Origin: Rariglobus sp.
GTDB taxonomy: Bacteria; Verrucomicrobiota; Verrucomicrobiia; Opitutales; Opitutaceae
Length of the DNA: 64,000 bases
Direction of reading: 5' to 3'
Assembly: GCA_029266495.1 (NCBI GenBank)
Contig: JAQSWS010000005.1
Coordinates: 19,480-83,479 of the forward strand
Below, piece after piece: positions 1 through 14,956 of the stretch. Both the position numbers and the translations under genes were made by a program. Under the pieces are notes generated by a model. The model was not told where the DNA came from, did no database searches, and worked only from the letters and a program-made list of their open reading frames with translations. Position 1 is the first letter of the stretch. Every line of letters begins with the position of its first letter.

Positions 1-2
1 GC

Positions 3-752
3 GAGGTGGCCCAACGGCAGGGAAAGCTGCTCAAATTGACCGAGCACGGTCGAAAACTCGCCGATCTCGCCCGCAGTCACCTTCGCTCACTGGAGGATTT
101 CCGCGCGGAATGCCGGACGGAGTGCCCCGACTACACCATCGCCGCGGGCGACAGCATTCTTCACTGGCTGGTGATTCCGCGACTAGGGACACTGGCCGGA
201 AGCAAGCCAGCGGTTCGCTTCGCGACCACCAGCCTGAGAACCAACGATGTTGTGCAACAACTGGCGGACGGACGGGTGGATTTCGGCGTGATTCGCCAGG
301 ATGCCTTGGTGGACGGCTTGGAATCAGCGCCACTCGGCGAACTCACCTACGTGGCAGTCGTGCCCAAGGCACTTGTTGGCCGAGGCAAGACACCGACGTT
401 AAAGGATGTGCTGGGAGGCCTGCCTCTCGCTGCACAAACCGCAGACGGCCAGTTCACCCAACGACTGCGGCAGATCGCTTCGGATCTGCAGGTGGAGATT
501 GAACCCGCCCTGGCCTGCCAGTCATTCCCGCAAACGCTAAGCGCGGTGCGCGCCGGTGGCTTTGCCGCAATCCTGCCGACCCTCGCGCTGGATGATCTTC
601 CGGCGGGCTCCCATGTTCTCGTCAAAGCCGATCCGCTCAAACAACTGACCCGCAAGCTGGCCTTGGTGTGGAGCCGCCGCTCCACCCACGTCCGCCCGAC
701 AGCGACTCCATTGGCCCAACGCTTGGTGAAAATCTTTAAAATTGAGCGATAA
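3..752 (+). CDS. LysR-family transcriptional regulator, 5'-truncated by window edge
   Basis: The visible ~249 residues are the C-terminal part of a LysR-type regulator. The first residues (QGKLLKLTEHG) match the end of the winged-helix domain, so the true start lies left of the window; the GTG at position 6 should not be taken as the start. The rest is a periplasmic-binding-protein-like effector domain, with the typical stretch LADGRVDFGVIR near residues 82-93 and WLVIPRLG near residue 55. It probably binds a small co-inducer and regulates a divergently placed gene outside the window. It converges with the response regulator at 829-1296, with 76 bp between them. A short inverted repeat (AGCGA-taag-TCGCT, 745-758) spans its stop codon. 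Family assignment is firm; target unknown. Confidence 0.85.
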   Translation, partial: EVAQRQGKLLKLTEHGRKLADLARSHLRSLEDFRAECRTECPDYTIAAGDSILHWLVIPRLGTLAGSKPAVRFATTSLRTNDVVQQLADGRVDFGVIRQDALVDGLESAPLGELTYVAVVPKALVGRGKTPTLKDVLGGLPLAAQTADGQFTQRLRQIASDLQVEIEPALACQSFPQTLSAVRAGGFAAILPTLALDDLPAGSHVLVKADPLKQLTRKLALVWSRRSTHVRPTATPLAQRLVKIFKIER

Positions 753-828
753 GTCGCTATCCCGCGTTACCCTCAAATTCCGTCGGAAAACACCGGATTC
801 GTATTTTCCCAAGCAACACTGGCCGCCC

Positions 829-1296
829 TTAAAGCGCGCCATCCGCCGTTGGCGCGGGACTGTTGTTCACGCCGTAGGACAGATTGAATTTCAGCCAGAA
901 ATCATTGATCGCGCGAACCATCTCAACCAGGCCCTCAAAATTCGCGGGCTTGCACAAATAGGCGTTGGCACCCAGCCGGTAGGCCTCGGCGATGTCCGTT
1001 TCATTGCTGGAGGCACTCAATACAACGACAATCAAACTCCGGCCGGCCAGTTCACGGATGCGTTTAAGCACGTCCAGTCCCTTCACCTGGGGCAGCTTCA
1101 GATCCAGTAAAACGAGATAGGGCAACGGGAACTCCGCCCGGTTCGAAAACCGTCCGCAGCCCTCCACATAATCGAGCGCCTGCCGGCCGTCGTCCGCAAC
1201 CTGAAGGGAATTTTCAATGCCCGCTTTCTTGAGCGCCCGCGTCAGAAGGAACACGTCGTTCTCATCGTCCTCCACCAGCAAAATAAGTTTTGTCAT
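829..1296 (-). CDS. Single-domain response regulator (Rcp1/CheY-like receiver)
   Basis: A 155-residue stand-alone receiver domain. Acidic residues D10/D11 near the N-terminus bind Mg2+, D65 in LLDLKLPQ is the predicted phosphoacceptor, S94 is the conserved Ser/Thr and K116 (in LCKP) the conserved lysine. There is no output domain, so it should act as a phospho-shuttle or by protein-protein contact, like Rcp1, the partner of cyanobacterial phytochromes. The extended loop before D65 and the NDVFLLTRAL helix are typical of that subgroup. Its start overlaps the stop of the upstream kinase by four bases (ATGA), so the two are translationally coupled. It is the last gene of the leftward phosphorelay operon running from 8832. 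The final ~15 residues are Pro/Ala-rich and probably disordered. Confidence 0.9.
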   Translation of the reverse strand: MTKLILLVEDDENDVFLLTRALKKAGIENSLQVADDGRQALDYVEGCGRFSNRAEFPLPYLVLLDLKLPQVKGLDVLKRIRELAGRSLIVVVLSASSNETDIAEAYRLGANAYLCKPANFEGLVEMVRAINDFWLKFNLSYGVNNSPAPTADGAL

Positions 1297-2480
1297 GATG
1301 CGGCTCGCTTGAGTTGAAGCCAGAACCGGCTTCCCTCGCCGAGGTTCGATTCAAACCCGTATTGGCCGCTCATGCGTTCGACGGCTTTGCGCACGATGGT
1401 GAGCCCCACCCCCGTGCCGTCGTATTCACTGGGGGCGTTGACCTGCTCGAACAGGCCAAAAATGCGGCCGTGGTTTTTGGAATGAATGCCAATGCCGTTG
1501 TCCTCCACCCAGACGCGAACTTCGGTGTCCCTCGGTTCCGCCCAGATCCTCACGCGCGGGTGGTTTCCCTTCGGTTGAAACTTCACCGCGTTGCCCACCA
1601 GGTTGGAAAGGCATTGGGTCAAAAAGGCCTCGTTTCCAATGACGACCGGCAGCGTTCCCTCGATGAAAACATCAGCCCGGGGAGGCTGCCAGTCCGGGTA
1701 GGTCGCGATGATGTCGCGGGCGAGGTGGTCCAGGTCGAGCGGCTGCATCGGGGCGGGCGCGCGAAGGATCTTGGTGTAGCTCAAAACATCCTGGATGAGC
1801 CGGTCGAGGCGGGTCGCCGCGCTGTCGATGCGACGCAAATACTCCGAGCCCTCGGCATCAAGCTGGCTGGCATGCTCCTCCCGGAGGATGTGCGAAAAGC
1901 CCTGCATCGCCCGCAACGGAGCGCGCATGTCGTGGGCGATGCTGTAGGAAAACGCCTCCAGTTCCTGGACCATTTCGTTCAACTCGGCGGTTCGCTCGCT
2001 CTTCAGCTGGTTGGCCTCCTGCAACGCCGCCTCGACGAGCTTGCGCTCGGCGATTTCGGACTGAAGCGCGCTGTTGGCGACTTTGAGTTCGCGATTTTTC
2101 CGATAAAGCTCGGCGAAAACGGCGACCTTGGACCGCAGGATCGCCGCATTCAGCGGCTTCGTCACGTAGTCCACCGCGCCCGCGCCGTAGCCCGACAAGA
2201 TATCCCCTTCCGCGTCGTGGTGGGCGCTCAGGAAGATGATGGGGACATCGCGCGTTTTCTGGCGCTCCTTGATCGCCCGCGCCAGTTCGATGCCGTTCAT
2301 TTCGGGCATCTCCACATCGAGCACGATGAGGGCAAACTCGGTCTTGAGGAGCGCGATCATCGCCTCCCGCGCCGACGTGACCGAGGTCAGCTTGTAATCG
2401 GGAAACGCGAGCAGGCTCTCCAGCGCGACGAGGTTTTCGCGCTGATCGTCGACGAGGAGCAGGTTAAGATGGGGTTCCAT
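1293..2480 (-). CDS. Receiver-histidine kinase (REC-HisKA-HATPase)
   Basis: A cytoplasmic protein of 395 residues. The N-terminal receiver domain (about 5-122) has D11/D12, phosphoacceptor D55 (LIVLDVEMPE) and K108 (VTKPL). A coiled-coil linker (about 125-175) leads to a phytochrome-type HisKA with H183 in SIAHDMRAPL. An HATPase domain follows (about 285-393) with the N box in LSNLVGNAVKF, then DNGIGI and GTGVGL. I chose the ATG at 2480 because it starts directly before the receiver fold and leaves a 19-bp gap to the upstream hybrid kinase. A longer reading to 2576 would overlap that gene and adds unstructured residues. It likely takes part in a multistep relay with the hybrid kinase and the small receiver on either side. 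No membrane segment is visible, so the signal reaches it through its receiver domain. Confidence 0.9.
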   Translation of the reverse strand: MEPHLNLLLVDDQRENLVALESLLAFPDYKLTSVTSAREAMIALLKTEFALIVLDVEMPEMNGIELARAIKERQKTRDVPIIFLSAHHDAEGDILSGYGAGAVDYVTKPLNAAILRSKVAVFAELYRKNRELKVANSALQSEIAERKLVEAALQEANQLKSERTAELNEMVQELEAFSYSIAHDMRAPLRAMQGFSHILREEHASQLDAEGSEYLRRIDSAATRLDRLIQDVLSYTKILRAPAPMQPLDLDHLARDIIATYPDWQPPRADVFIEGTLPVVIGNEAFLTQCLSNLVGNAVKFQPKGNHPRVRIWAEPRDTEVRVWVEDNGIGIHSKNHGRIFGLFEQVNAPSEYDGTGVGLTIVRKAVERMSGQYGFESNLGEGSRFWLQLKRAAS

Positions 2481-2499
2481 ATCGCGGGGCGGCGGCTGG

Positions 2500-8832
<6,333 letters not shown>

Positions 8833-9133
8833 ACTAAAGGTTGCGTTGCTTTGCAGGTAGGCGCGCGGAGTTCAGATCATACACCGGTCAAATTTCTCCA
8901 GACGGGGTGATTTCAGCATAAGCCGGTGTAGTAAACCGCCAGACGAGAGCCCAAATTTCAGGGGAACTCCAGCAACAGCCCTCCAAAAACCTCCGATCAT
9001 CCCGTAGGAGTTTCCCCCATGGGAGCTTTCTGACTCGCCCGGTGAGGCTTTCAAAAAAATTACGCAACTCAAATGCACTAGTCGGCGTCTTGCGAACCGG
9101 CGAAATGAGAGCCATGAATCTCGCCGCCAACCG
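8833..9133. other. Intergenic region between divergent transcription units
   Basis: 301 bp between the hybrid kinase (leftward) and the lipase-like gene (rightward); it must hold both promoters. No convincing coding sequence is present. The only structure noted is a long-range inverted repeat, TACACCGG (8880-8887) and CCGGTGTA (8923-8930), with a 35-bp spacer. It could be a pair of half-sites for a regulator of the kinase operon, but this is weak. Confidence 0.5.
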
Positions 9134-9886
9134 ATGAATACCCTGCGCCTCCGTCTGCTTTGTTGTTTCTTCGGTGTCGTGCCTGCCGCCCACGCCGCAG
9201 ACAGGGTCATTCTGCTCCACGGACTCGGCCGCAGTCCGCTGGCGATGTCCCGGCTCGCCCACGACTTGCGCAAGGACGGTTACGTCGTGAGCAACCTTGC
9301 TTATCCTTCGCAACGCGCCGACATCCGCACGCTCGCCAATGTCACCCTCGGCCCGGTGTTCGCCGCGACACCGGCCGGCACGCGCATCCACATCGTCACC
9401 CATTCGCTCGGCGGCATCCTCGTGCGCCAATACCTCCACGATCACGGCACGCCCGCGTCCCTCGGTCGAATCGTGATGCTCGCCCCGCCCAATGGCGGCA
9501 GTGAACTCGTCGACCACCTGCGCAACTGGTCTCTTTACCGTTGGATCAATGGCCCCGCCGGCCTGCAACTCGGCACCGATGACACCTCCGTGCCCCGCAT
9601 GCTCGGGCCGCTCCCTCCCGGCACCGAAGTCGGCATCATCGCCGGCAGCACCTCGCTCAACCCTCTTTTCTCCGCCCTGATCAACGGCCCCGATGATGGT
9701 AAAGTCTCCGTCGCCCGCACCCATCTCCGTGGCGAAAGCGCCCATCTCACCGTTCCTCATTCGCACACCTGGCTGATGTGGCGCCGCCCGGTCCTCACCG
9801 AGATTCAAAGTTTCCTCCGCACCGGCCGCTTCACCCGCCCCACACCGCCGTCCAACGCGAAATCCCCCGACCCCTTTGTCACTTGA
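9134..9886 (+). CDS. Exported alpha/beta-hydrolase (triacylglycerol lipase-like)
   Basis: 250 residues with an N-terminal signal peptide (hydrophobic about 5-17, cleavage after AHA around residue 21). The alpha/beta-hydrolase core starts with VILLHGLGRSP (oxyanion loop). The nucleophile elbow is THSLGG with Ser91. Asp187/188 (in NGPDDGKVS) and His209 or His211 (VPHSHTW) are good candidates for the rest of the triad. Similar short exported proteins are annotated as lipase class 2 / PGAP1-like serine hydrolases; the natural substrate cannot be read from sequence. The gene stands alone between the kinase operon and the three-paralogue array. A 21-bp perfect inverted repeat spans its stop codon. 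Confidence 0.85.
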   Translation: MNTLRLRLLCCFFGVVPAAHAADRVILLHGLGRSPLAMSRLAHDLRKDGYVVSNLAYPSQRADIRTLANVTLGPVFAATPAGTRIHIVTHSLGGILVRQYLHDHGTPASLGRIVMLAPPNGGSELVDHLRNWSLYRWINGPAGLQLGTDDTSVPRMLGPLPPGTEVGIIAGSTSLNPLFSALINGPDDGKVSVARTHLRGESAHLTVPHSHTWLMWRRPVLTEIQSFLRTGRFTRPTPPSNAKSPDPFVT

Positions 9887-9896
9887 TAAGTGACAA
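9876..9896. other. Perfect 9-bp inverted repeat across a stop codon
   Basis: TTGTCACTT-gat-AAGTGACAA, two perfect 9-bp arms around a 3-nt centre, with the TGA stop of the hydrolase gene (9884-9886) inside. It is not followed by a T tract, so it is not a standard terminator. It may act as an mRNA 3'-end hairpin or as an operator for the downstream array starting at 9995. Confidence 0.5.
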
Positions 9897-9994
9897 GCTG
9901 CCTTCGCTAGGGCGCCGCAACCCCGGTGCACCACGCTGCGGTTAATGGTTTGCAGCTGACGCCTCATCCGGTGCAAATCAGCCACCCTCGCGCC

Positions 9995-11299
9995 ATGAAG
10001 CCTCTGTCTTTGCTGCTCGCCCTCTCGCTCGTTGCCAATGCCGCGTTCATCACCACCCGCGTGATGCACTCGTCGTCCGCTCGCACCGACGAAAACCTTC
10101 ACGCCCGCTCTTCGTCCGCCGACGCCTCCGCCGCCAGCGCCAGCGGCAAATCGGACGCCGTCGCCCGCGCCGACTTCATCGCCGCGCTCAAAGCCGACAA
10201 CGTCGAAGCCCTTCGCGACGTCCTTCGTGAGGCCGGTCTGCCCGATGCCACCGTCCGCATGATCGTCAGCTCGGCCATCTGGAGCCGCTATCGCGACCGC
10301 ATGAAGTCCCTTCAGCCCAAACCCGACCCGAACCAGCCTTGGTGGAAGAACCAGAACAACAACTGGTATGGCAACAGCACCCGTGAGCAACGCGCGGAAA
10401 TGCGACGCCTGCAACGCGAAGCCAAGGACGAATCCGTCCGCCTGCTCGGCCCCGACAAGGACAGCAACGCCTGGGGCTGGCAGGACCCGCGGATCAGCTT
10501 TCTCCCGGAGGCCAAACGCGAGGACCTTCAGGAAATCGAACAGGACTACCAGGACCTGCTCAACGAGGTTCAGCAGGAGATGCAAGGCTTCAACCTGCCC
10601 TCCGATGCCGAAAAAATCCGCTTTCTCCAGGAAGAAAAGAAACGCGATCTCGCCGCCATTCTTACCCCGCAGGAAATGGCCGATTACGAACTGCGCATGT
10701 CCCCGACCGCCCAGCAACTCAGCTGGAAAATGAACCGCTTCGACGGCTCCGAGGACGAATACCGCAAGATCTTCGCCCTCCAGCAAGCCTTCGACTCCAC
10801 CCAGCAACTCGACGCCTGGGGCAACCCCATCGGCCAGAGTCCCGACGACTGGAAAAAACGTCAGGACGCCGAGAAACAGCTCGGTGCCCAGATCAAGGAG
10901 GCCCTCGGGGCCGAACGCTACGCCGAATACCTCCGTTCACAGAACCACGAATACCAGCAACTCGCGACTGCCGCCAAACGCCTCTCCCTTCCGCCCGAAA
11001 CCGCCACCCAGGTCTACAACCTGCGCAACGAGGTCGCCGCCGAATCCCAACGCATCGCCGACAACACCAGCCTCGGTAACGACCAGAAAAAACAGGCGCT
11101 TGCCGATCTCGCCAAAAAGATCCGCGGACAAGTCCGCGCCAGCCTCGGCGAAGAAGCCGCCCAGGTTTATCTCAAAAACGGCATGCACTGGCTGAGCAGC
11201 GTCGAACACGGAAACGTCGTCACCTTCTCCGAAAACGGACAACACAGCGAGTCACGCGGTCTTCCGCCCGAACAAAAAAAGCCCGCGGCCAAACCCTGA
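9995..11299 (+). CDS. Exported helical protein, paralogue 1 of 3 (unknown function)
   Basis: 434 residues. I chose the ATG at 9995 because it opens a clean signal peptide or membrane anchor (MKPLSLLLALSLVANAAF); a reading from 9926 only adds an unlikely leader. After an Ala/Ser-rich stretch comes a mostly helical, charged, Gln/Glu/Lys-rich body. Blocks shared with the next two genes: LREAGLPDATVRMIV, QDPRISFLP, SDAEKIRFLQEEKKRDL followed by LTPQEMADYELRMSPTAQQL, a DDWKKRQDAEKQL block and a C-terminal Y.KNGMHWLSSVEHGN. The LTPQE/LTPEE block faintly recalls LTxxQ-type periplasmic stress proteins (Spy/CpxP), but I do not recognise the family. It lies 90 bp upstream of paralogue 2, same strand. 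Confidence 0.85.
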   Translation: MKPLSLLLALSLVANAAFITTRVMHSSSARTDENLHARSSSADASAASASGKSDAVARADFIAALKADNVEALRDVLREAGLPDATVRMIVSSAIWSRYRDRMKSLQPKPDPNQPWWKNQNNNWYGNSTREQRAEMRRLQREAKDESVRLLGPDKDSNAWGWQDPRISFLPEAKREDLQEIEQDYQDLLNEVQQEMQGFNLPSDAEKIRFLQEEKKRDLAAILTPQEMADYELRMSPTAQQLSWKMNRFDGSEDEYRKIFALQQAFDSTQQLDAWGNPIGQSPDDWKKRQDAEKQLGAQIKEALGAERYAEYLRSQNHEYQQLATAAKRLSLPPETATQVYNLRNEVAAESQRIADNTSLGNDQKKQALADLAKKIRGQVRASLGEEAAQVYLKNGMHWLSSVEHGNVVTFSENGQHSESRGLPPEQKKPAAKP

Positions 11300-11350
11300 C
11301 CTCACTGCCCCGCCCCTCCGGCCGCCCGACTCCGTCTCCGTAAAAATTTG

Positions 11351-11369
11351 CCGCGCTCCCGCCGCGCGG
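11351..11369 (+). terminator. Possible attenuator hairpin before paralogue 2
   Basis: CCGCGC-tcccgcc-GCGCGG followed by TTTA, in the 90-bp gap between paralogues 1 and 2. The stem is short and the T tract poor, so partial read-through would be expected; it could equally be a 5'-UTR structure. Confidence 0.3.
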
Positions 11370-11389
11370 TTTAGTTGGGCGCCTTCCCC

Positions 11390-12709
11390 ATGAAAGCGCT
11401 GCCCCTGTTCTTCGCCGCGTCGCTCGTCGCCAACGCCGCCCTTGTCACCGTCACGCTCCGCCAAGCCGCCTCCGGCCGGACCGATGGCGGACACCCGGGC
11501 CCGTCGTCCTCGATCGCGACCACCAGCCAGACCTCGGCCACCACCCCCAAGGGCAACGGCATGCTCCCGCCCGAACTCGTCGCGGCGTTGAACTCCCAGA
11601 ATGTCGAGGCCCTCCGTGATTTGCTTCGGGACGCCGGCCTGTCCGACGACATGGTTCGCGCGTTGGTCCAGATGCAGATCTGGAAAAAATACGAAACCCG
11701 TTTCAAGGCCCTCCAGCCCCAGCCTGATCCCAACAAGCCGTGGTGGAAGAACGACCGTGACCAGCAAAATGGTTACTTCGGCAGCATGACCAAGGCCCAG
11801 CGCGAGGAATCCCGCCGGCTCCAGCGCGAGGTCCGTGACGAAACCGAACGCCTCCTGGGCCCCGACGCCACCCAGCAACGCTGGCAGGATCCGCGCCTCT
11901 CCTTTCTTCCTGCCGAAAAGGTCAAGGCCCTCCAGCAGGTCCAGCAGGACTACCAGGAGCTGATCAGTGAAGTGAATCAGGATTCGCAAGGCTTCCGCCT
12001 CGCTTCCGACGCCGAAAAAATCCGCTTCCTGCAGGAAGAACAGAAGCGCGACATCGAGGCGCTCATGACTCCCGAGGAACGCCAGGCTTACGAACTGCGC
12101 ATGTCCAACACCGCCCAGCAGCTCCGCAATAAAATGACCCAGTTCGACGCCTCTGAGCAGGAATACCTCGCTATTTTCCCCCTCCAAAAGGCGTTCGACG
12201 AAAAATACAACCAGGCCAGCGACGGCTACTCCCCGCAACCCGAGCGCGACCAGAACTACTGGAAGGAACGCCGCGAAGCCGAGCAACGGCTCCAGGAACA
12301 GATCAAGTCCGTCATCGGCGAACAGCGTTACGCCGACTCGATCCGCCTTCAGGACAACGATTATCGGCAACTCGAAGCCGCCACCCAGCGCCTCCAGCTC
12401 CCCGCCGACACGCCCACCCGCCTCTACTCCCTGCGCGACACCGCCGCCGCCGCCGTGCAGCAGATCGCCGACAACCCCAACCTCGCCACCGATCAGAAAA
12501 AAGCCGCCCTCACCGCGCTCGCCGCCAGCACCCGTGACCAGGTTCGCGCCAGCCTCGGCAACGAAGGCGCCGACGCCTATTTCAACAATAACGGCATGCG
12601 CTGGATCAAGGAACTCGAGAAGGGCAACACGATCACCTTCAACAAGGACAGCTCCAACTGGAGCACCAAGGCCCTCCCCAAGGAGCCCAAGAAAGCCGTC
12701 GCAAAATAA
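11390..12709 (+). CDS. Exported helical protein, paralogue 2 of 3 (unknown function)
   Basis: 439 residues, starting at the ATG that precedes a signal peptide or anchor (MKALPLFFAASLVANAAL). It aligns along its whole length with paralogue 1: LLRDAGLSDDMVRALV, KPWWKNDRD, QDPRLSFLP, SDAEKIRFLQEEQKRD then LTPEERQAYELRMSNTAQQL, YWKERREAEQRLQEQI and a C-terminal NNNGMRWIKELEKGNTITF. Of the three it is closest to paralogue 1. The product should sit in the periplasm, tethered or free, and is probably elongated and helical. No enzyme motif, metal site or cysteine pattern is visible. Only 15 bp separate it from paralogue 3, so these two are surely co-transcribed. Confidence 0.85.
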   Translation: MKALPLFFAASLVANAALVTVTLRQAASGRTDGGHPGPSSSIATTSQTSATTPKGNGMLPPELVAALNSQNVEALRDLLRDAGLSDDMVRALVQMQIWKKYETRFKALQPQPDPNKPWWKNDRDQQNGYFGSMTKAQREESRRLQREVRDETERLLGPDATQQRWQDPRLSFLPAEKVKALQQVQQDYQELISEVNQDSQGFRLASDAEKIRFLQEEQKRDIEALMTPEERQAYELRMSNTAQQLRNKMTQFDASEQEYLAIFPLQKAFDEKYNQASDGYSPQPERDQNYWKERREAEQRLQEQIKSVIGEQRYADSIRLQDNDYRQLEAATQRLQLPADTPTRLYSLRDTAAAAVQQIADNPNLATDQKKAALTALAASTRDQVRASLGNEGADAYFNNNGMRWIKELEKGNTITFNKDSSNWSTKALPKEPKKAVAK

Positions 12710-12724
12710 CCGCGCCCCCGGCCG

Positions 12725-13993
12725 ATGAAATCCCACGTCCTCGTCATCGCCGCCTCCCTGTGCGTCAACGCCGGCCTGCTCGGCTGGATCGCCCTGCGCC
12801 CTTCGTCCGGGGCAATGTCGTCACCGGCTTCTGAATACAACTCCCGGCGCGGCTCCGCCCCCGCCACGGAGTCGGAGCCCGCCCTCCCCGCGTCCACCGT
12901 TCCTCCCGCGCCCGACGCGCCGCCCCCCGAAACCTGGAACCGCCTCCAATCGACCGACCTCGCCACCTTCGTCGCCAACCTCCGTGCCGCCGGCCTCCCC
13001 GACCGCCAGGTCCGCATGCTCGTCAATGCCGAGATCAACGAACGCTTTCGCGCCCGCGAGGAAGCCGTCCGCCCGTCGCGCCCCTCGCGCAACTACTGGG
13101 AACCGGGCGATACCTACTACAACGACCCCACCACGCTCGAACAACGCCTCGCCCAGCTCGATCTGCGCCGAGAAAAAGCCGCCTTGCGCCGCGAACTCCT
13201 CGGCGAAACCCCTCGTGCGGCCGACGACAACAACCCCGTCCCGCCCGGGAAACGCGACCTCCTTCGCGAGATCAACGAAGATTACAACACCATGATCTCG
13301 CAGATCCAGCGCGAGACCCGCGGCATCTCGCTGGCCTCGGATGAGGAAAAGATCCGCTACCTGCGCGCCGAAAAAGAAGCCGAATTGAAAACGCTCCTCT
13401 CCCCCGAGGAACTTCGTGAATACGAAATCCGCTCCTCGTCGACCGCCAACAATCTCCGCTCCGATCTCGCCGCCTTCGGCCCGACCGAACAGGAGTTCCG
13501 CTCCCTCTTCGCGCTCCGCAAGCAATTCGACGATCAGTTTCCCTCCCAACCCGCCGACCCCGGCCCCGATTATTGGACAAAACGCCAGGAGGCGCAAAAG
13601 GCCCTCGACGCCCAAATCGCGCAACAACTCGGCGCGGACCGCGCCCGCGATTACGCCCGCGCCAAGGATCACGAATATCGCAACCTCGCCACCCTCACCC
13701 ATCGCCTCGGCCTGCCGCAGGAGACCGCCAGCCAGATTTACGATCTCCGCTACAGCGTCCCGACCGATGCCGCGCAGATTGCCAACAACAAAGCCCTCAC
13801 TCCGGAGGATCGGAAGGCATCCCTGAAAGCCATCGCGCAAAAAACCCGGGATCAGCTTGTCACCCAACTTGGCGCCGAGGCGGCCGAAGCCTACCTCAAG
13901 CATAACGGCCAGTGGATCAAGTCGCTCGAACGCGGGCAGGTCATCGAATACAAAGCCGACGGCACCCAGCACACCCATCAGATCTCGCCGTAG
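12725..13993 (+). CDS. Exported helical protein, paralogue 3 of 3 (unknown function)
   Basis: 422 residues with an N-terminal anchor or signal (MKSHVLVIAASLCVNAGLLGWIAL) and a Pro/Ala-rich linker. It keeps the family blocks (LRAAGLPDRQVRMLVNAEI, SDEEKIRYLRAEKEAELK then LSPEELREYEIRSSSTANNL, YWTKRQEAQKALDAQI, HNGQWIKSLERGQVIEY) but is more diverged and lacks the PWWKN element of the first two. The ATG at 12725 lies 15 bp after the stop of paralogue 2. An intrinsic terminator follows its stop by a few bases, so the array 9995-13993 probably ends as one transcription unit here. Function unknown; tandem duplication and divergence are clear. Confidence 0.85.
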   Translation: MKSHVLVIAASLCVNAGLLGWIALRPSSGAMSSPASEYNSRRGSAPATESEPALPASTVPPAPDAPPPETWNRLQSTDLATFVANLRAAGLPDRQVRMLVNAEINERFRAREEAVRPSRPSRNYWEPGDTYYNDPTTLEQRLAQLDLRREKAALRRELLGETPRAADDNNPVPPGKRDLLREINEDYNTMISQIQRETRGISLASDEEKIRYLRAEKEAELKTLLSPEELREYEIRSSSTANNLRSDLAAFGPTEQEFRSLFALRKQFDDQFPSQPADPGPDYWTKRQEAQKALDAQIAQQLGADRARDYARAKDHEYRNLATLTHRLGLPQETASQIYDLRYSVPTDAAQIANNKALTPEDRKASLKAIAQKTRDQLVTQLGAEAAEAYLKHNGQWIKSLERGQVIEYKADGTQHTHQISP

Positions 13994-13995
13994 AG

Positions 13996-14025
13996 CGGCT
14001 CTGGTAAACCATAGCCGTTGTTTTC
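13996..14025 (+). terminator. Rho-independent terminator after the three-paralogue array
   Basis: CGGCT-c-TGGT-aa-ACCA-t-AGCCG stem with one internal mismatch, followed by TTGTTTTC, starting three bases after the stop codon at 13993. Confidence 0.7.
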
Positions 14026-14182
14026 ATTGTAGGGCGACCTTGTGCCGGGCCGGTGAACCGCGCGCAGACGAAAAGCTCCCGGTGCCCGCGGCCCCTCGCC
14101 GGTTTCACCGGCCTCCCGCGCCACTTGACTGTCCAGTTAGCCCTGACTGGCAAGCCTGACACCGCCGTCCGAGGGTGAGCCC

Positions 14183-14914
14183 ATGCCCCTCCCGAGTCCG
14201 CCCACCCCCATCGTTTCCCGCCGCGGCTTCACGTTGATCGAACTCCTCACCGTGGTCGCCATCATCGGCATTCTGGCCGCCATCCTCCTGCTCACCGTGG
14301 GTCGCGTTCGCCAGTCGGCACGCACGACCCAGGACATGGCCAACATGCGCACCTTCGGGCAGGCCATGCTGCAGTTCTCCGCCGACAACCAGGGCCTCAT
14401 CAACCAGCATGCCACCTTTGTCGGCAAGGAAGGCTGGCCTCTCTCCACCTTCATGGGACGGGCCTGGCCCTATCTCGATACCCGCAACCTTTCCGGCAGT
14501 CTCAACACGTCCGAGATGAAGAAGGTTTCCGACCGCTATGTCAGCCAGGTCCTCCTTTACGAGCGCCCCGAACTCATCGGCAGCCCCGGCGGACAGGATA
14601 ACACCCTGGCCTTCCACAAAGGCCTCCAGCAAAGCGTCACCACCGCCAACAAAAATCCACAGAACAGCACCGATAATTTCCTGCGTCTGATCACCATCGC
14701 CCGGCCCGCTTCCACCCTTTACGCCACCGTCGGCACCTGGGGTTTCAACACCAGCGGCAATACCACCTATCGCCCCGAGCCTCTTCCGGAAAAACTTCCC
14801 GCCGAGGACATCTATTGGCCCTACGCCGGACAAAGCACGATTCTGATCTTTCTCGACGGACACATCGGCCTCTGGGGAAAACCCATTACACCCTCGATGT
14901 ATAGGATCAACTGA
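14183..14914 (+). CDS. Type II/IV-type pseudopilin with prepilin cleavage motif
   Basis: 243 residues. The N-terminus has the class III prepilin signal RRGFTLIELLTVVAIIGILA: cleavage and methylation by prepilin peptidase are expected after the G at residue 15, and E20 is the conserved +5 glutamate. A globular domain follows that ends in ILIFLDGHIGLW, close to the C-terminal DGH motif of the abundant planctomycete/verrucomicrobial pseudopilins. It is likely assembled by a type II secretion or type IV pilus-like machine encoded elsewhere. It is first in a likely unit with the deacetylase at 14957 and the gene at 15742. Expansion of such single pseudopilins next to carbohydrate genes is usual in this phylum. 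Confidence 0.9.
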   Translation: MPLPSPPTPIVSRRGFTLIELLTVVAIIGILAAILLLTVGRVRQSARTTQDMANMRTFGQAMLQFSADNQGLINQHATFVGKEGWPLSTFMGRAWPYLDTRNLSGSLNTSEMKKVSDRYVSQVLLYERPELIGSPGGQDNTLAFHKGLQQSVTTANKNPQNSTDNFLRLITIARPASTLYATVGTWGFNTSGNTTYRPEPLPEKLPAEDIYWPYAGQSTILIFLDGHIGLWGKPITPSMYRIN

Positions 14915-14956
14915 CCGCCCACGCTTCGTGCGTGCCGTTCCTCCCCGCCTCCTTGC

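Noticed and set aside
8888..10807. Minus-strand open frame of ~640 codons opposite the lipase-like gene and paralogue 1
   Set aside because: No motif or signal; it spans two well-supported plus-strand genes and an intergenic region.
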